DNA of 36,662 nt, taken from Candidatus Obscuribacterales bacterium. GTDB lineage: Bacteria; Cyanobacteriota; Vampirovibrionia; Obscuribacterales; Obscuribacteraceae. The position numbers were made by a program, and so were the translations under genes. Where the stretch lies: positions 1-36,662 of the forward strand of contig JAKFVU010000040.1 of NCBI GenBank assembly GCA_021732025.1, written 5' to 3'. The notes beneath the pieces are model-generated. The model made no database searches. It saw nothing but the letters and a program-made list of their open reading frames with translations, and was not told the origin of the DNA. Of the stretch, positions 25,378-33,292 are shown piece by piece (positions within the stretch are counted from its first letter, which is position 1; the number at the start of each line of letters is the position of its first letter).

Positions 25378-26184
25378 CTATTTGTCGTAACGGGGCACTT
25401 GGGTATCGAGCCAGCCGCGAACCTGCAAAGACTCAGCCATGCGGATACCCGACATGCGCTCGTCGTACATGGCCACACAGAATTGACCAATGTCGATTTT
25501 TCCTTGGCTGAGTAAAAATTCAGCCAGGTGCAACGACTTCATTTCGTTTTCATTGACATAACCAGCACTGAGAACCAGGTCAGAAACTGGCACTTCAGGG
25601 AAGCTGCGCATTTGATTGGTGAGCGCCTGCACTTCAGCTGAACCAATTATCTGAGCGGCTTTAAGAAGCTCGATCAGCATTGGCAGAGGCTGATGAACGA
25701 TTGGCTGTGTCGTCACCATCATTGGTTGTGGCGGACGTTCTTCGGTCAGCTCCATGAGCTCGAAGGTGCCGTCATCAGGAATGTGTTTTTTGTCGACTAA
25801 CTGGGCGCGGCCCACAATCAAATCGTGACTGAGGCGCAGACGCGGTTTGCGCAGGATAAAACCAGCGTCTAAAATTCTATAGTATTCAAGTCTTTGCTCT
25901 TTAGGAGCCGACTCGCGCAAAAATTTCTTTGCCACTCTAAAGTAAGCAGCGACCACCACAGATGGGGTGACGTCGCGATCGATGTCGAGCAGTGTGTAGA
26001 GATCGCGCGGCATCTCTGTTTGGTTAGGCCGCAAGTCAGGAACCAAGTCAGGGAAAAGCTGGTAAAGCTCGCTGCACGACTTAACCTGGCCTGTAAAATC
26101 ATTTTCCGCCCAACTCGTACGCAAAGCTGAGCAGAGAATCTGGCTCTCTAACTCAATTCTGTTGGCGCCACCTGTATCAGCCAT
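25378..26184 (-). CDS. Protein with degenerate J-like domain and GspE-N-like helical tail
   Basis: 268 residues, cytoplasmic. Residues about 60-123 align well with a J domain (DLYTLLDIDRDVTPSVVVAA, the helix VAKKFLRE, then a helix ending KPRLRLSHD), but the HPD tripeptide that stimulates Hsp70 is absent (SAPKE occupies its place). After a Pro-rich linker, residues about 168-262 hold two helical hairpins (LIELLKAAQIIGSAEVQALT, then SDLVLSAGYVNENEMKSLHL) resembling the MshEN/GspE N-terminal fold used in type II secretion/type IV pilus ATPases and c-di-GMP binding. It lies 22 bases downstream of the FHA gene in the same operon. A regulatory adaptor reading phosphorylation signals is inference. 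Confidence 0.78.
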   Translation of the reverse strand: MADTGGANRIELESQILCSALRTSWAENDFTGQVKSCSELYQLFPDLVPDLRPNQTEMPRDLYTLLDIDRDVTPSVVVAAYFRVAKKFLRESAPKEQRLEYYRILDAGFILRKPRLRLSHDLIVGRAQLVDKKHIPDDGTFELMELTEERPPQPMMVTTQPIVHQPLPMLIELLKAAQIIGSAEVQALTNQMRSFPEVPVSDLVLSAGYVNENEMKSLHLAEFLLSQGKIDIGQFCVAMYDERMSGIRMAESLQVRGWLDTQVPRYDK

Positions 26185-26206
26185 CCCTAAGCCCTAACCT
26201 TTAAAT

Positions 26207-26659
26207 TCAGTTCTTCTCAACTTCGAAAGTAAGCTCTGTGTGCCCGACTCTAACTTTATCGCCGGCAGAAAGTACTTGTCTTTTGACTACAGGATGTCCG
26301 TTGAGCAAAGTACCATTGGTAGAACCAAGATCTTCAATCCAGAAATCGCTCTCTTCAAAAGTTATCCAAGCATGATGCCTAGACGTGAATGTGTCATCAG
26401 GAATAACTACCTGATTGGAAGGATCGCGGCCGATCTTTACCTTGGCTGTGCGCAAGGTATATTTTTGACCAGTCTTAACCACCACTATCACAACCGATTG
26501 GCCCATTGGCTCTTCAGGCGGCTTAGGGTCGCTTTGCTTGAGATAATCTAGCTGCAAACTCTTCAAGTCAAGGTCTGTGACCGTGGCGCAATAGACGCAG
26601 CGAGTCCCCACTGGCGTAGGACGCCCGCAGCTGGGACATGGCTCTGTATTATCTGGCAT
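26207..26659 (-). CDS. FHA-domain protein with N-terminal zinc ribbon
   Basis: 150 residues, cytoplasmic. A zinc ribbon CPSC...CVYC (Cys8, 11, 21, 24) is followed by a linker and one FHA domain at about 57-147. Key phosphothreonine-binding residues are present: Gly77-Arg78, Ser93, His96 and the STNGT motif at 113-117 (Asn115). FHA domains bind phosphothreonine peptides, so a Ser/Thr kinase somewhere in the genome is expected; none is seen here. AGGAG lies 4 bases from the ATG, and a promoter with a perfect TATAAT lies upstream. It leads the two-gene unit with the J-like protein. Confidence 0.93.
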   Translation of the reverse strand: MPDNTEPCPSCGRPTPVGTRCVYCATVTDLDLKSLQLDYLKQSDPKPPEEPMGQSVVIVVVKTGQKYTLRTAKVKIGRDPSNQVVIPDDTFTSRHHAWITFEESDFWIEDLGSTNGTLLNGHPVVKRQVLSAGDKVRVGHTELTFEVEKN

Positions 26660-26727
26660 GCGGCTCCTAATTTCGCTCTGAAAGCGCTTGGCTACTCAAT
26701 CAAAATCGCTTTCACTAACACTCGATT

Positions 26728-26756
26728 ATTATACGCACCCACTTTCACATAGAACA
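26728..26756 (-). promoter_or_regulatory. Promoter of the FHA/J-like operon
   Basis: On the minus strand a perfect TATAAT occupies 26733-26728, preceded closely by GTGCG. The -35 region at about 26756-26751 (TGTTCT) is poor. The expected leader is about 60 bases before the FHA start. Confidence 0.5.
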
Positions 26757-26937
26757 TATGGATTCATGGAAGCTTTGCTTCAGGGTTTACTTGACTTGCC
26801 CACCTTAAACAGGCAAATAACAAGTCATTTTGTTAAAACACGGCAACGATGGGGGACGGGAGCCCCAATCACGGCGAAATTGGCTACAACTCTTTACAGG
26901 GTCGAGCTGAAAATCAAATTTTAATTCTATCGGAATG

Positions 26938-27273
26938 CTAAGCGCTAGCGGCTTGAGCTACATCGGTATCGTCTTTTTGACCTTCTTCGCCGTCGGCTTT
27001 GCGCGTGCGGAAGCAATAGGTGCAATAAACGGGCTTGTAACCCTTAGGCTGGAAAGGAACACGAGTGGGCGAACCACATTCAGCACAGGCAACTTCGGCA
27101 GTACGACCTGGATCATCGCCATTTCGTTGAACACGCATCAAGATTCGACAGTTAGGACATCGTTTGGGCTCGTTAACCAAACCTTTTGCACTAAAGAACT
27201 CTTGCTCTCCAGCGGAGAATACAAAAGCCTTGTTGCAGTCCCGACAGTTAATGTCTTTGTCCTGGAAAACCAT
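26938..27273 (-). CDS. CxxC zinc-ribbon protein
   Basis: 111 residues with two four-cysteine sites. The first is C10-x2-C13...C39-x2-C42 in the pattern of the zf-trcl ribbon (DCNKAFVFSAGEQEFFSAKG, NEPKRCPNC). The second has the exact CxxC-x17-CxxC spacing (CAEC, 17 residues, CTYC) described as a named bacterial domain. The tail is acidic (Glu/Asp-rich). Small proteins of this kind are predicted nucleic-acid or protein-binding zinc proteins of unknown role. AGGTGG lies 6 bases before the ATG. It follows the tsaD terminator by about 42 bases, so it should have a promoter within that short gap or rely on read-through. Confidence 0.88.
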   Translation of the reverse strand: MVFQDKDINCRDCNKAFVFSAGEQEFFSAKGLVNEPKRCPNCRILMRVQRNGDDPGRTAEVACAECGSPTRVPFQPKGYKPVYCTYCFRTRKADGEEGQKDDTDVAQAASA

Positions 27274-27314
27274 AGCGTGCCACCTGTGATATAGGGGTTT
27301 CCTTAGCTGAGCCT

Positions 27315-27340
27315 AAAAAAGGGCGCCGGATATCCAGCGC
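27315..27340 (-). terminator. Intrinsic terminator downstream of tsaD
   Basis: On the minus strand GCGCTGG (27340-27334), loop ATAT, CCGGCGC, then CC and six T (27320-27315). Seven pairs with one G-U. It sits about 150 bases beyond the tsaD stop. Confidence 0.88.
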
Positions 27341-27489
27341 ACGACCCATTAGGGGTCAATATAGCCATGCTATCACGAGTAACGAGACAAGGGATATCAC
27401 AATAGCCCAGTCTATGGGAATCACCATAGAAATATGGCAATCCCCCTTAGTAAGGAAAATCAACAAAACCAAGACAAGAAGCCCGAAAG

Positions 27490-28455
27490 CTAACGTTGGC
27501 GAGAGTATGCACTGACCGAAAGGGGCACCGGCTCTCCACTGTAGTAAGCAGCAGCGGCTACCATGACAGCATTATCGGTGCAAAGAGCAGGCGCTGGGCG
27601 AAAAACTTCAACATCAACAAGGCTCTCGAAACGTTTTCTTAAGTCGCTATTGGCAGCTACGCCACCAGCTAGAACAATCTTGGAAACATTCTTAGCACGC
27701 GCCACAGCAACGGTTTTACGGAACAAGACGCGATTAACGGCATCTTGAAACGATGCTGCTAAATCGTTTACTGGCAGGTCCGCCCCGTTAAGGTTTTCCA
27801 CAGTACGAAGCACAGCGGTTTTCAGACCACTAAAGCTGAAATCGCTACCAGAAACAACACCTTCGGGAAAACGAAAAGCGCTGGGGTTACCCTTAGACGC
27901 AGCCTTGTCAACAGCCGGACCGCCAGGGTAACCTAACCCCAGTAGGCGGGCCACCTTGTCATAGGCCTCACCAGATGCATCATCTAAGGTTTGCCCGACG
28001 ATCGTGGCCTGCCGATATGACTCGAAATGCATAATCTGGGTGTGGCCACCGCTGACAACTAGGGCCACGAACGGTGGCTCAAGATTTGTGTCTATATAGT
28101 TGGCGCAAACATGGGCAAAAATGTGGTCGACCGATAAAAGCGGTACGTCATATGACCACGACAGCGCTTTGGCGCAAGACAAGCCCACCAAGAGCGTGCC
28201 AATCAAACCGGGACCAGTAGTACAAGCAATTCCAGCGAGCTGCCGCGGGTCAACAGCTGACTCAACAAAAACTTCTTCTACTAAGTCGTTGATTACTTCA
28301 AGATGCCGCCGCGCCGCCACCTCTGGCACAACCCCTCCAAACTTACTGTGCACTTCAGTTTGCGAGATCAGGCGATGGGCAATGATTTTGCGACCATCCT
28401 CAACTATTGCGACAGCTGTTTCATCACAGCTTGATTCCAGACCAAGATAAAGCAT
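27490..28455 (-). CDS. tsaD: tRNA N6-adenosine threonylcarbamoyltransferase TsaD
   Basis: A 321-residue enzyme, close to the usual length. It transfers the threonylcarbamoyl group to A37 of ANN-decoding tRNAs together with TsaB and TsaE, which are not in this window. Family signatures: GLESSCDETAVAIV at 5-18; VPEVAARRH; metal ligands His111 and His115 (DHIFAH); VSGGHTQ at 134-140; and Asp294 in CTDNAVM. The usual EGH after the first histidine is replaced by FAH, but the His-x3-His spacing is intact. AGGAG lies 5 bases upstream of the ATG. The gene diverges from the Gly-rich secreted gene pair and has its own terminator. Confidence 0.97.
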   Translation of the reverse strand: MLYLGLESSCDETAVAIVEDGRKIIAHRLISQTEVHSKFGGVVPEVAARRHLEVINDLVEEVFVESAVDPRQLAGIACTTGPGLIGTLLVGLSCAKALSWSYDVPLLSVDHIFAHVCANYIDTNLEPPFVALVVSGGHTQIMHFESYRQATIVGQTLDDASGEAYDKVARLLGLGYPGGPAVDKAASKGNPSAFRFPEGVVSGSDFSFSGLKTAVLRTVENLNGADLPVNDLAASFQDAVNRVLFRKTVAVARAKNVSKIVLAGGVAANSDLRKRFESLVDVEVFRPAPALCTDNAVMVAAAAYYSGEPVPLSVSAYSRQR

Positions 28456-28486
28456 GGGTCTCCTATTGCTGCCTTATTTTGCCCTA

Positions 28487-28515
28487 TTGACAAGAGGGCG
28501 GGCTAAGCTTAGTAT
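28487..28515 (+). promoter_or_regulatory. Sigma70-type promoter of the Gly-rich secreted gene pair
   Basis: TTGACA at 28487-28492 (perfect), a 17-base spacer, then TAGTAT at 28510-28515 (four of six). It points towards the secreted gene pair and leaves a leader of about 170 bases. It is the best-matching promoter I see in the window. Confidence 0.72.
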
Positions 28516-28693
28516 CTTTCTATCTCAAAGCCCGATTTATTGCTCGCCTTTGCGGGCATAACTTAAATGAAGTAGATCGGGTAGAAGGGCCAAGACGGTT
28601 GAAATGTCGACTATTTGTCGCAATCAATCTGCAAGCCTCTCTTCTTACCAATTATGTATTTATAAAACCGTCGTTACCCTAGCAGGTGGCAAT

Positions 28694-29335
28694 ATGCCAA
28701 ATATTTATAATTTGATTTCGCGAAAGGCCTCCGGTCTTGCTTTGGCCGCGCTAAGCGTGAGCTTGGTTAGCATGCTACCAGCATCAGCGCAGAGCTTTGA
28801 CACGAGTCAAGTAGGTGGGGTGACCATGGGCGCCAACGGCCCGCAAGGCTTCCTTTCAATGCCTAATGTGCCTCAGGTAATCAATATTCCCCAAGGGGGC
28901 GGACCGGGCTTTTCTATCGTCGGCGGCAGTCAGGCCGAACGTTCGATGGCCGCCACTGGCGAGCAATATCACGACAGTGAGACCACTGGCCCACAAGCGA
29001 TCCGCGCTGATGGCGATTACAGCAGCAATAGAACAAGCCGCAGTAATCCGGTTAGGGGCATGGGCTCAAACTTTGGTTTAAGCAAGACCGAAACTGGCCT
29101 GCTTTCCAATGGTTCAGTTGACAACAGACAGCTTCCGACTAACGGCAGACACTTTAATTTTGGCTTCGCCAATAGCGGTGGTGGCTATTATCAAGGGATG
29201 TACGGTACCGATCGCTTCGTCAACAATCTAATTGATCAGTATGGTCGCGGCATCATCACCTCCGGCCGAATGAGCCTACCAACGGTGTCTCAGGGGTCTG
29301 TCGACATTAGCATCAACAACAACCACGGTCGCTAA
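28694..29335 (+). CDS. Secreted Gly/Ser/Asn-rich protein, first of a tandem pair
   Basis: About 213 residues from ATG 28694. AGGTGG lies 4 bases upstream, and the frame then opens into a signal peptide (KASGLALAALSVSLVSMLPASA). A longer frame from 28604 would add 30 poorly fitting residues. The mature protein begins QSFDTSQVGGVTMG and is low in complexity (Gly, Ser, Asn, Gln). It has no recognised domain; residues like SNGSVDNRQLPTNGRHFNFG suggest a flexible surface or matrix protein. The neighbour that starts 2 bases after its stop has the same AQSFD...S motif at its mature start, so the two are probably paralogous or jointly processed. No function can be assigned. Confidence 0.72.
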   Translation: MPNIYNLISRKASGLALAALSVSLVSMLPASAQSFDTSQVGGVTMGANGPQGFLSMPNVPQVINIPQGGGPGFSIVGGSQAERSMAATGEQYHDSETTGPQAIRADGDYSSNRTSRSNPVRGMGSNFGLSKTETGLLSNGSVDNRQLPTNGRHFNFGFANSGGGYYQGMYGTDRFVNNLIDQYGRGIITSGRMSLPTVSQGSVDISINNNHGR

Positions 29336-29337
29336 CC

Positions 29338-29946
29338 ATGACTAAAAGTAATTTTGCAAAATTTGCTAGCCAACTGGCTATTGTCGGCTTTATTTCATAC
29401 TCGGCCCCAGCAGCCTACGCACAGAGCTTTGACATGAGCACTGTCAGCTCAGGCGGAGGCAACGGTATGGAATCAATGGGTGCAACAGGCAACTACGGTC
29501 GCCGCGGTTTCAAGACCGGTCAAGCTCCCGGAGAGTCAAGGTTGTACGGTCACGAAACTGGTTTCACAAAGAAAGGCTTAGGAAGCATGACCACGGGCCT
29601 AGGGCATTTAACCCTACCCTATGCAGCCTCGGCTGGCATGTCACCGGTGTTTGGCTTCGGTCGTCAGGTGATTATGCCGCCCACTTTCACAAGCCCGCTC
29701 GACGATGCCATCACTACGATCGGCAGCAATAGCAGCTTTTCTGTAGTACCTTCAACCGGTCAAGTTTACTCCCGTATTGGCAACGTCAGAACTGGCATCG
29801 GCTTTGACGGCAACGGCAATGCGTCTGTCAAAATCGACAATGGCAATGGCGTTGGCACCACCGTGAGCAACGGGCAGGTCAATGTAAACAGCAGCATCTT
29901 GGGCGGCGCAGCCGGTGGCTCAGGCGGCAGCAACAGCGGATTCTAG
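29338..29946 (+). CDS. Secreted Gly-rich protein, second of a tandem pair
   Basis: 202 residues. Signal peptide about 1-28 (FASQLAIVGFISYSAPAAYA), mature start near AQSFDMSTVSSGGG, matching the AQSFDTSQV start of its neighbour. It is rich in Gly, Ser and Asn, with a C-terminal half of short beta-like repeats (VRTGIGFDGNGNASVKIDNG, GTTVSNGQVNVN) and a Gly/Ser tail. No domain is recognised. It starts 2 bases after the previous stop without a clear ribosome site, implying coupled translation. A 5' leader with two hairpins separates it from the ridA gene. Confidence 0.72.
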   Translation: MTKSNFAKFASQLAIVGFISYSAPAAYAQSFDMSTVSSGGGNGMESMGATGNYGRRGFKTGQAPGESRLYGHETGFTKKGLGSMTTGLGHLTLPYAASAGMSPVFGFGRQVIMPPTFTSPLDDAITTIGSNSSFSVVPSTGQVYSRIGNVRTGIGFDGNGNASVKIDNGNGVGTTVSNGQVNVNSSILGGAAGGSGGSNSGF

Positions 29947-30008
29947 CCAGTTTTAACGGGCACTGTTGATTAGCTAACCAAACTTCCAAAGCAAGTAGTA
30001 CTCTTTTT

Positions 30009-30024
30009 GCCAGCTTATGCTGGC
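30009..30024 (+). other. Hairpin 1 in the ridA leader
   Basis: GCCAGC (30009-30014), loop TTAT, GCTGGC (30019-30024). A perfect 6-bp stem with no T tract after it on +, so not a typical terminator. It sits upstream of the ridA ribosome site. Confidence 0.6.
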
Positions 30025-30030
30025 GAACCA

Positions 30031-30054
30031 GCTAGAATATTGCAAATATTCAGC
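30031..30054 (+). other. Hairpin 2 in the ridA leader
   Basis: GCT, a bulged A and GAATATT (30031-30041) pair with AATATTC and AGC (30045-30054) around a GCA loop. About ten pairs, ending ten bases before the AAGGAGAGG ribosome site. Confidence 0.55.
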
Positions 30055-30076
30055 AGGTTATAAAAAGGAGAGGCAC

Positions 30077-30469
30077 GTGCCCGAGGTTATCAGCCCTGAA
30101 GTTGTTGCTACAACTAACGCCCCCCAGGCAATTGGCCCTTATTCGCAAGCCATAAAACACAACGGCTTGGTATTTGTATCTGGTCAAATTCCACTAGATC
30201 CAGCCACCATGACCTTGGTTGCAGGCAGCACTGGCGATCAAACTAAACAGGTTATGAACAATCTCAAGGCTATTCTTGAAGCTGCTGGTTCAAACTTTGC
30301 CAATGTTTTAAAAACAACTGTATTTTTGCGTGACATGAACGATTTTGACGAGATGAATAAAGTCTACGGGGAATATTTCAGTAGTCACAAGCCGGCACGT
30401 GCAACCGTACAAGTTGCTAGGTTGCCTAAAGATGTGGCAGTTGAAATCGAACTGGTAGCTTCTTACTAA
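30077..30469 (+). CDS. ridA: RidA/YjgF-family enamine/imine deaminase
   Basis: A 130-residue protein from GTG 30077, matching the usual RidA length. A strong AAGGAGAGG at 30064-30072 picks this start; a longer frame from 30017 is rejected. The family core is visible: AIGPYSQAIKHNGLVFVSGQ near the N-terminus, the NLKAILEAAGS helix, and the ligand-binding Arg in HKPARATVQVARLP, then VEIELVASY. RidA trims reactive enamine/imine intermediates released by PLP enzymes in the cytoplasm and prevents their damage. The leader carries two hairpins. The prepilin-peptidase-like gene starts 19 bases after the stop. Confidence 0.95.
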   Translation: MPEVISPEVVATTNAPQAIGPYSQAIKHNGLVFVSGQIPLDPATMTLVAGSTGDQTKQVMNNLKAILEAAGSNFANVLKTTVFLRDMNDFDEMNKVYGEYFSSHKPARATVQVARLPKDVAVEIELVASY

Positions 30470-30488
30470 TCTAGAAACATATTTACAC

Positions 30489-31052
30489 TTGCTCAATTTA
30501 ACACCACCCGAAATAGCGGCTATTGTGGCCACCACAATTGGTGCGGCCACAGATCTTAAAACCCGCAAAATATATAACTGGTTAACCTTCCCCAGTGCCT
30601 TTCTTGGCGTTGGTCTTAACGCCTACCTGGGCGGTATAGAAGGCTTTAAAGATGCGGGCTTAGGCTGGGCCTTAGCCACTCTTTTGATGATTTTTCCAAA
30701 CCCCGGAAAGCGTATGCATTTCGGCGATGTAAAAATGATGGCGGCAGTGGGCGCCTTCTTAGGACCAATCAAGTTGCTTCTTGTAATGTTTTACTTCAGC
30801 TTGCTCTACGGATTAGTGGCAGTAATCTTTATGGTAAGAGCCATTCCACCAGATCAATACAAAGCATTTTGGCTAGCTTTTACATCGATGGGCGCGGGCG
30901 TGGATCTCTCAGCCACAGTCGACATGACCGATGTCAGGGCCGCTGGTAAGCGCATGATACCACTTGGTCCAATCATCGCTGTAGGCACAATCTTAGGGAT
31001 AGTCTTAGCCAAGCCAACAATGCACTTCATGGGCTTCAACTGGTATCAATAG
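30489..31052 (+). CDS. Prepilin peptidase-like protein (A24/CpaA/TadV type)
   Basis: A 187-residue polytopic membrane protein with about five hydrophobic segments. It has the two catalytic aspartates of type-A24 aspartic peptidases: Asp22 in AATDLKTRKIYNWLT and Asp80 in the FGDVKMMAAVG motif. It has no N-terminal methylase domain, so it resembles CpaA/TadV, which only cleave prepilins, rather than PilD. The start is an apparent TTG with no good ribosome site, 19 bases after ridA. The YkgJ-type gene follows 18 bases later, so the three may be co-transcribed. No pilin gene occurs in the window; its substrate lies elsewhere. Confidence 0.87.
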   Translation: MLNLTPPEIAAIVATTIGAATDLKTRKIYNWLTFPSAFLGVGLNAYLGGIEGFKDAGLGWALATLLMIFPNPGKRMHFGDVKMMAAVGAFLGPIKLLLVMFYFSLLYGLVAVIFMVRAIPPDQYKAFWLAFTSMGAGVDLSATVDMTDVRAAGKRMIPLGPIIAVGTILGIVLAKPTMHFMGFNWYQ

Positions 31053-31070
31053 AGTAAGGAACAGAAGTGG

Positions 31071-32513
31071 ATGAGCGATAATTCCAAATTACCAGATATA
31101 CACATTCCCGAAGAGATTCGCTACAGCTGTCAGGGTTGCGGTCGCTGTTGTTCTGGTTGGTCAGTCGGATTAACCGAAGAAGATTACGATCGAGTCAAAG
31201 GCACTGACTGGAAATCGCTACATCCAGAACTAGCAAAAAAAGAGTTATTCTTCCACCGCGAGAAAGAATTTGCAGAAGGGACAGCAGGTTACCCCCACTA
31301 CACAGCGCCTAAAGATGATGGCAGCTGTCCTTTTTTAATCGACAATCTTTGCTTTATCCACGGGCATCTTGGTGAAGACGAGAAACCAATCACCTGCAGA
31401 ATCTTCCCATATACTTTTGCTGAAACCCCTACCGGAATTTACACCGGAGTTGTATTCAACAGCATGGCTTCGGTGCGCGATATTGGAGACCCGCTAACAG
31501 AACAGCGAGAGAAACTAGAGAACTATTTCAAGCTCGCCATTCAACACAAAAATGCCTCAATGCGGCCAGCAGAGAAGGCTGCCCACGACAAAGCCTTAGC
31601 TGAAATTTCAGATGGTGCCTCAGCAACCTACACCAATCCTTTCGAAACCGTTTCGCTCACTCCGGCGTGCCAAATTAGCTGGGCAGAATACTTGTTGATA
31701 GAAGATCGCATGATCAAATTTGTGCTCGATCGCCTGCGGCAGGCAGATGAGCACCCAGAAGACAACAGCATTTTAAAAACACTATTGCAGTGTTCAGAAA
31801 TTCTTACCCAAGGGCGAAAACTAAAACTAGCTAACGCCGACATGAATGAAATTAGCAATTTCACTCCTGAGCTTAGCCAGCCCACCGATATTACCCCTAG
31901 TGGCGTTGAGCTGATGACATTGCGCATGCTCTTCTATCGCTTCTTTGTCTATCCCACGGTGCGCACTAGCGATTCAAGGCTCTGGCAAATGCAAAAGGGC
32001 AAAGCCTTGCAAGGCAACAATGCCATGGTTGTCGCCAAAATGTTTAAAAACTATGCTGGCAGCGGCATCCAGACCGTATTCTTCGGCAAAACCAAACTGC
32101 CCATGCTCGGCGATAGCAATTTAGATAAAGCACTCGTTGCTAAATTTAAAAGCCTAGACGCAGAAAGCAACAAGCTCTTTCACCGCTGGATTTACCTCAA
32201 ACTCTTCTCTAAATCGTACTTCGGACCAGCAGCAGCTGGCTTCTCTGTATTGTCAGGCTTCAACTGTTTAATTGCCGGGCTATTGTCAGTCATTCTTTTT
32301 AGCAAGGCTGCAGCCATGAACAAGAAGCAAGACGAGATTGTCATAGCAGACAATTACGAAGCGTTCTGGCGACTCGATCGCGAACTTCTGACTATTGGTC
32401 AGATTCCCGAACAAGAAAGTCGTATGTACAATGCCGGTTTGTCCGCACCGCGATTATTCAACAAAGCAATTTGGGCTCTCAGCTTAGCCTCAGGCGAAAA
32501 GATCGCCAATTAG
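31071..32513 (+). CDS. YkgJ-family cysteine-cluster protein, long form
   Basis: 480 residues. The N-terminal motif C20-QG-C23-GR-C26-C27-SGW is followed by C86, C94 and C109 (ITCRIFPYTF), the pattern of the YkgJ (PF03692) zinc/iron-binding cluster. Usual YkgJ proteins are 100-250 residues, so the extra about 350 residues make this an unusually long form. The CCSGW element also recalls FliB-type lysine N-methylases, so a methylase role is possible. Residues about 385-405 are hydrophobic and could be a membrane segment. AAGGA at 31056-31060 serves the ATG. It is last in the ridA/prepilin-peptidase run and converges on the helical secreted gene. Confidence 0.86.
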   Translation: MSDNSKLPDIHIPEEIRYSCQGCGRCCSGWSVGLTEEDYDRVKGTDWKSLHPELAKKELFFHREKEFAEGTAGYPHYTAPKDDGSCPFLIDNLCFIHGHLGEDEKPITCRIFPYTFAETPTGIYTGVVFNSMASVRDIGDPLTEQREKLENYFKLAIQHKNASMRPAEKAAHDKALAEISDGASATYTNPFETVSLTPACQISWAEYLLIEDRMIKFVLDRLRQADEHPEDNSILKTLLQCSEILTQGRKLKLANADMNEISNFTPELSQPTDITPSGVELMTLRMLFYRFFVYPTVRTSDSRLWQMQKGKALQGNNAMVVAKMFKNYAGSGIQTVFFGKTKLPMLGDSNLDKALVAKFKSLDAESNKLFHRWIYLKLFSKSYFGPAAAGFSVLSGFNCLIAGLLSVILFSKAAAMNKKQDEIVIADNYEAFWRLDRELLTIGQIPEQESRMYNAGLSAPRLFNKAIWALSLASGEKIAN

Positions 32514-32539
32514 TCGGCCTTTTAAATTAGCGTCGCTTC

Positions 32540-33244
32540 TTAGTTTGCTTTGCTCGCTGGCGCAGCTTCAGTCAAGATGTCGTAAGCTTTCAATCGCAAT
32601 TGCATTGCTTTAGTAATATCAGAATCAATTTCTTTCGCTTCATTGGCGACAATAATGTTACTCGGATTTGGCGCTTGAATCTGCTCGGCCAAAACATCAA
32701 TATGATGATTAACACTGGTGATAGCAGAGCGCCACTGAGAATACACTTGATCAAATTGCTTCTGCTTACCGGCTACCACTTTCACTTCTGACAAATGTTC
32801 TTCAACTTCATGCACGTCGTGCACTAGAAGCTGAACGAGAGGCTCCATAGTGCCAACGAAAAACACCAGCCAGGCCTTGCGCAGAGGCTGATAAAAGCCC
32901 TCTGGCTGTAGCTTCTCATGAGGTATAACCAAAGACTTGGATAGTATTCTAGTCTCTCGTTTCTTTCTCGTGGCTTCGACATACAAATCAATTGCTTGTT
33001 GTTGCACTCGTTGCAAGGTGTAACCAATATCTTCAAGATTATCGAGGGGCAAGGCAAATTCTTTTTCGAGTTCTTCGTCGCTCAGAGTTGCCACCGCAGC
33101 TGGAGCGACATCACTATCAGCTTTAATTTCAATAGCTGTAGCAGGCTCAACATTGGCAAGGTTAACGACTGAAACCAAAAGCATTGAAAGGCTGACGGTG
33201 AGAGGCCTAGATAGTAATTTCAAAAAATCGAATTGGACTGTCAT
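32540..33244 (-). CDS. Secreted helical protein, unknown
   Basis: 234 residues with an N-terminal hydrophobic segment (about 15-37) that looks like a signal peptide or anchor. The rest is alpha-helical and charged with heptad-like stretches (DNLEDIGYTLQRVQQQAIDL, VHEVEEHLSEVKVVAGKQKQ, and about 180-225). I do not recognise the family. AGGAA lies 8-9 bases before the ATG. It lies 48 bases downstream of the LolA-like gene in the same direction, so the two may share a transcript and both act outside the cytoplasm. Confidence 0.72.
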   Translation of the reverse strand: MTVQFDFLKLLSRPLTVSLSMLLVSVVNLANVEPATAIEIKADSDVAPAAVATLSDEELEKEFALPLDNLEDIGYTLQRVQQQAIDLYVEATRKKRETRILSKSLVIPHEKLQPEGFYQPLRKAWLVFFVGTMEPLVQLLVHDVHEVEEHLSEVKVVAGKQKQFDQVYSQWRSAITSVNHHIDVLAEQIQAPNPSNIIVANEAKEIDSDITKAMQLRLKAYDILTEAAPASKAN

Positions 33245-33292
33245 GGTGATTATTCCTGATTATCTAAGGGCAATTCTCAATAATTAAAGCTT

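Noticed and set aside
26846..26870. GC-rich inverted repeat (GGGG/CCCC) downstream of the zinc-ribbon gene
   Set aside because: Mismatch in the stem and no T run close to it; not convincing as a terminator.
26688..26924. 78-codon + frame between the FHA and zinc-ribbon genes
   Set aside because: No ribosome site, overlaps the TATAAT promoter of the FHA operon, and the product has no visible feature.
27417..27447. Imperfect hairpin between tsaD and the zinc-ribbon gene
   Set aside because: Several mismatches and no T tract on either strand; the stronger terminator is at 27315-27340.
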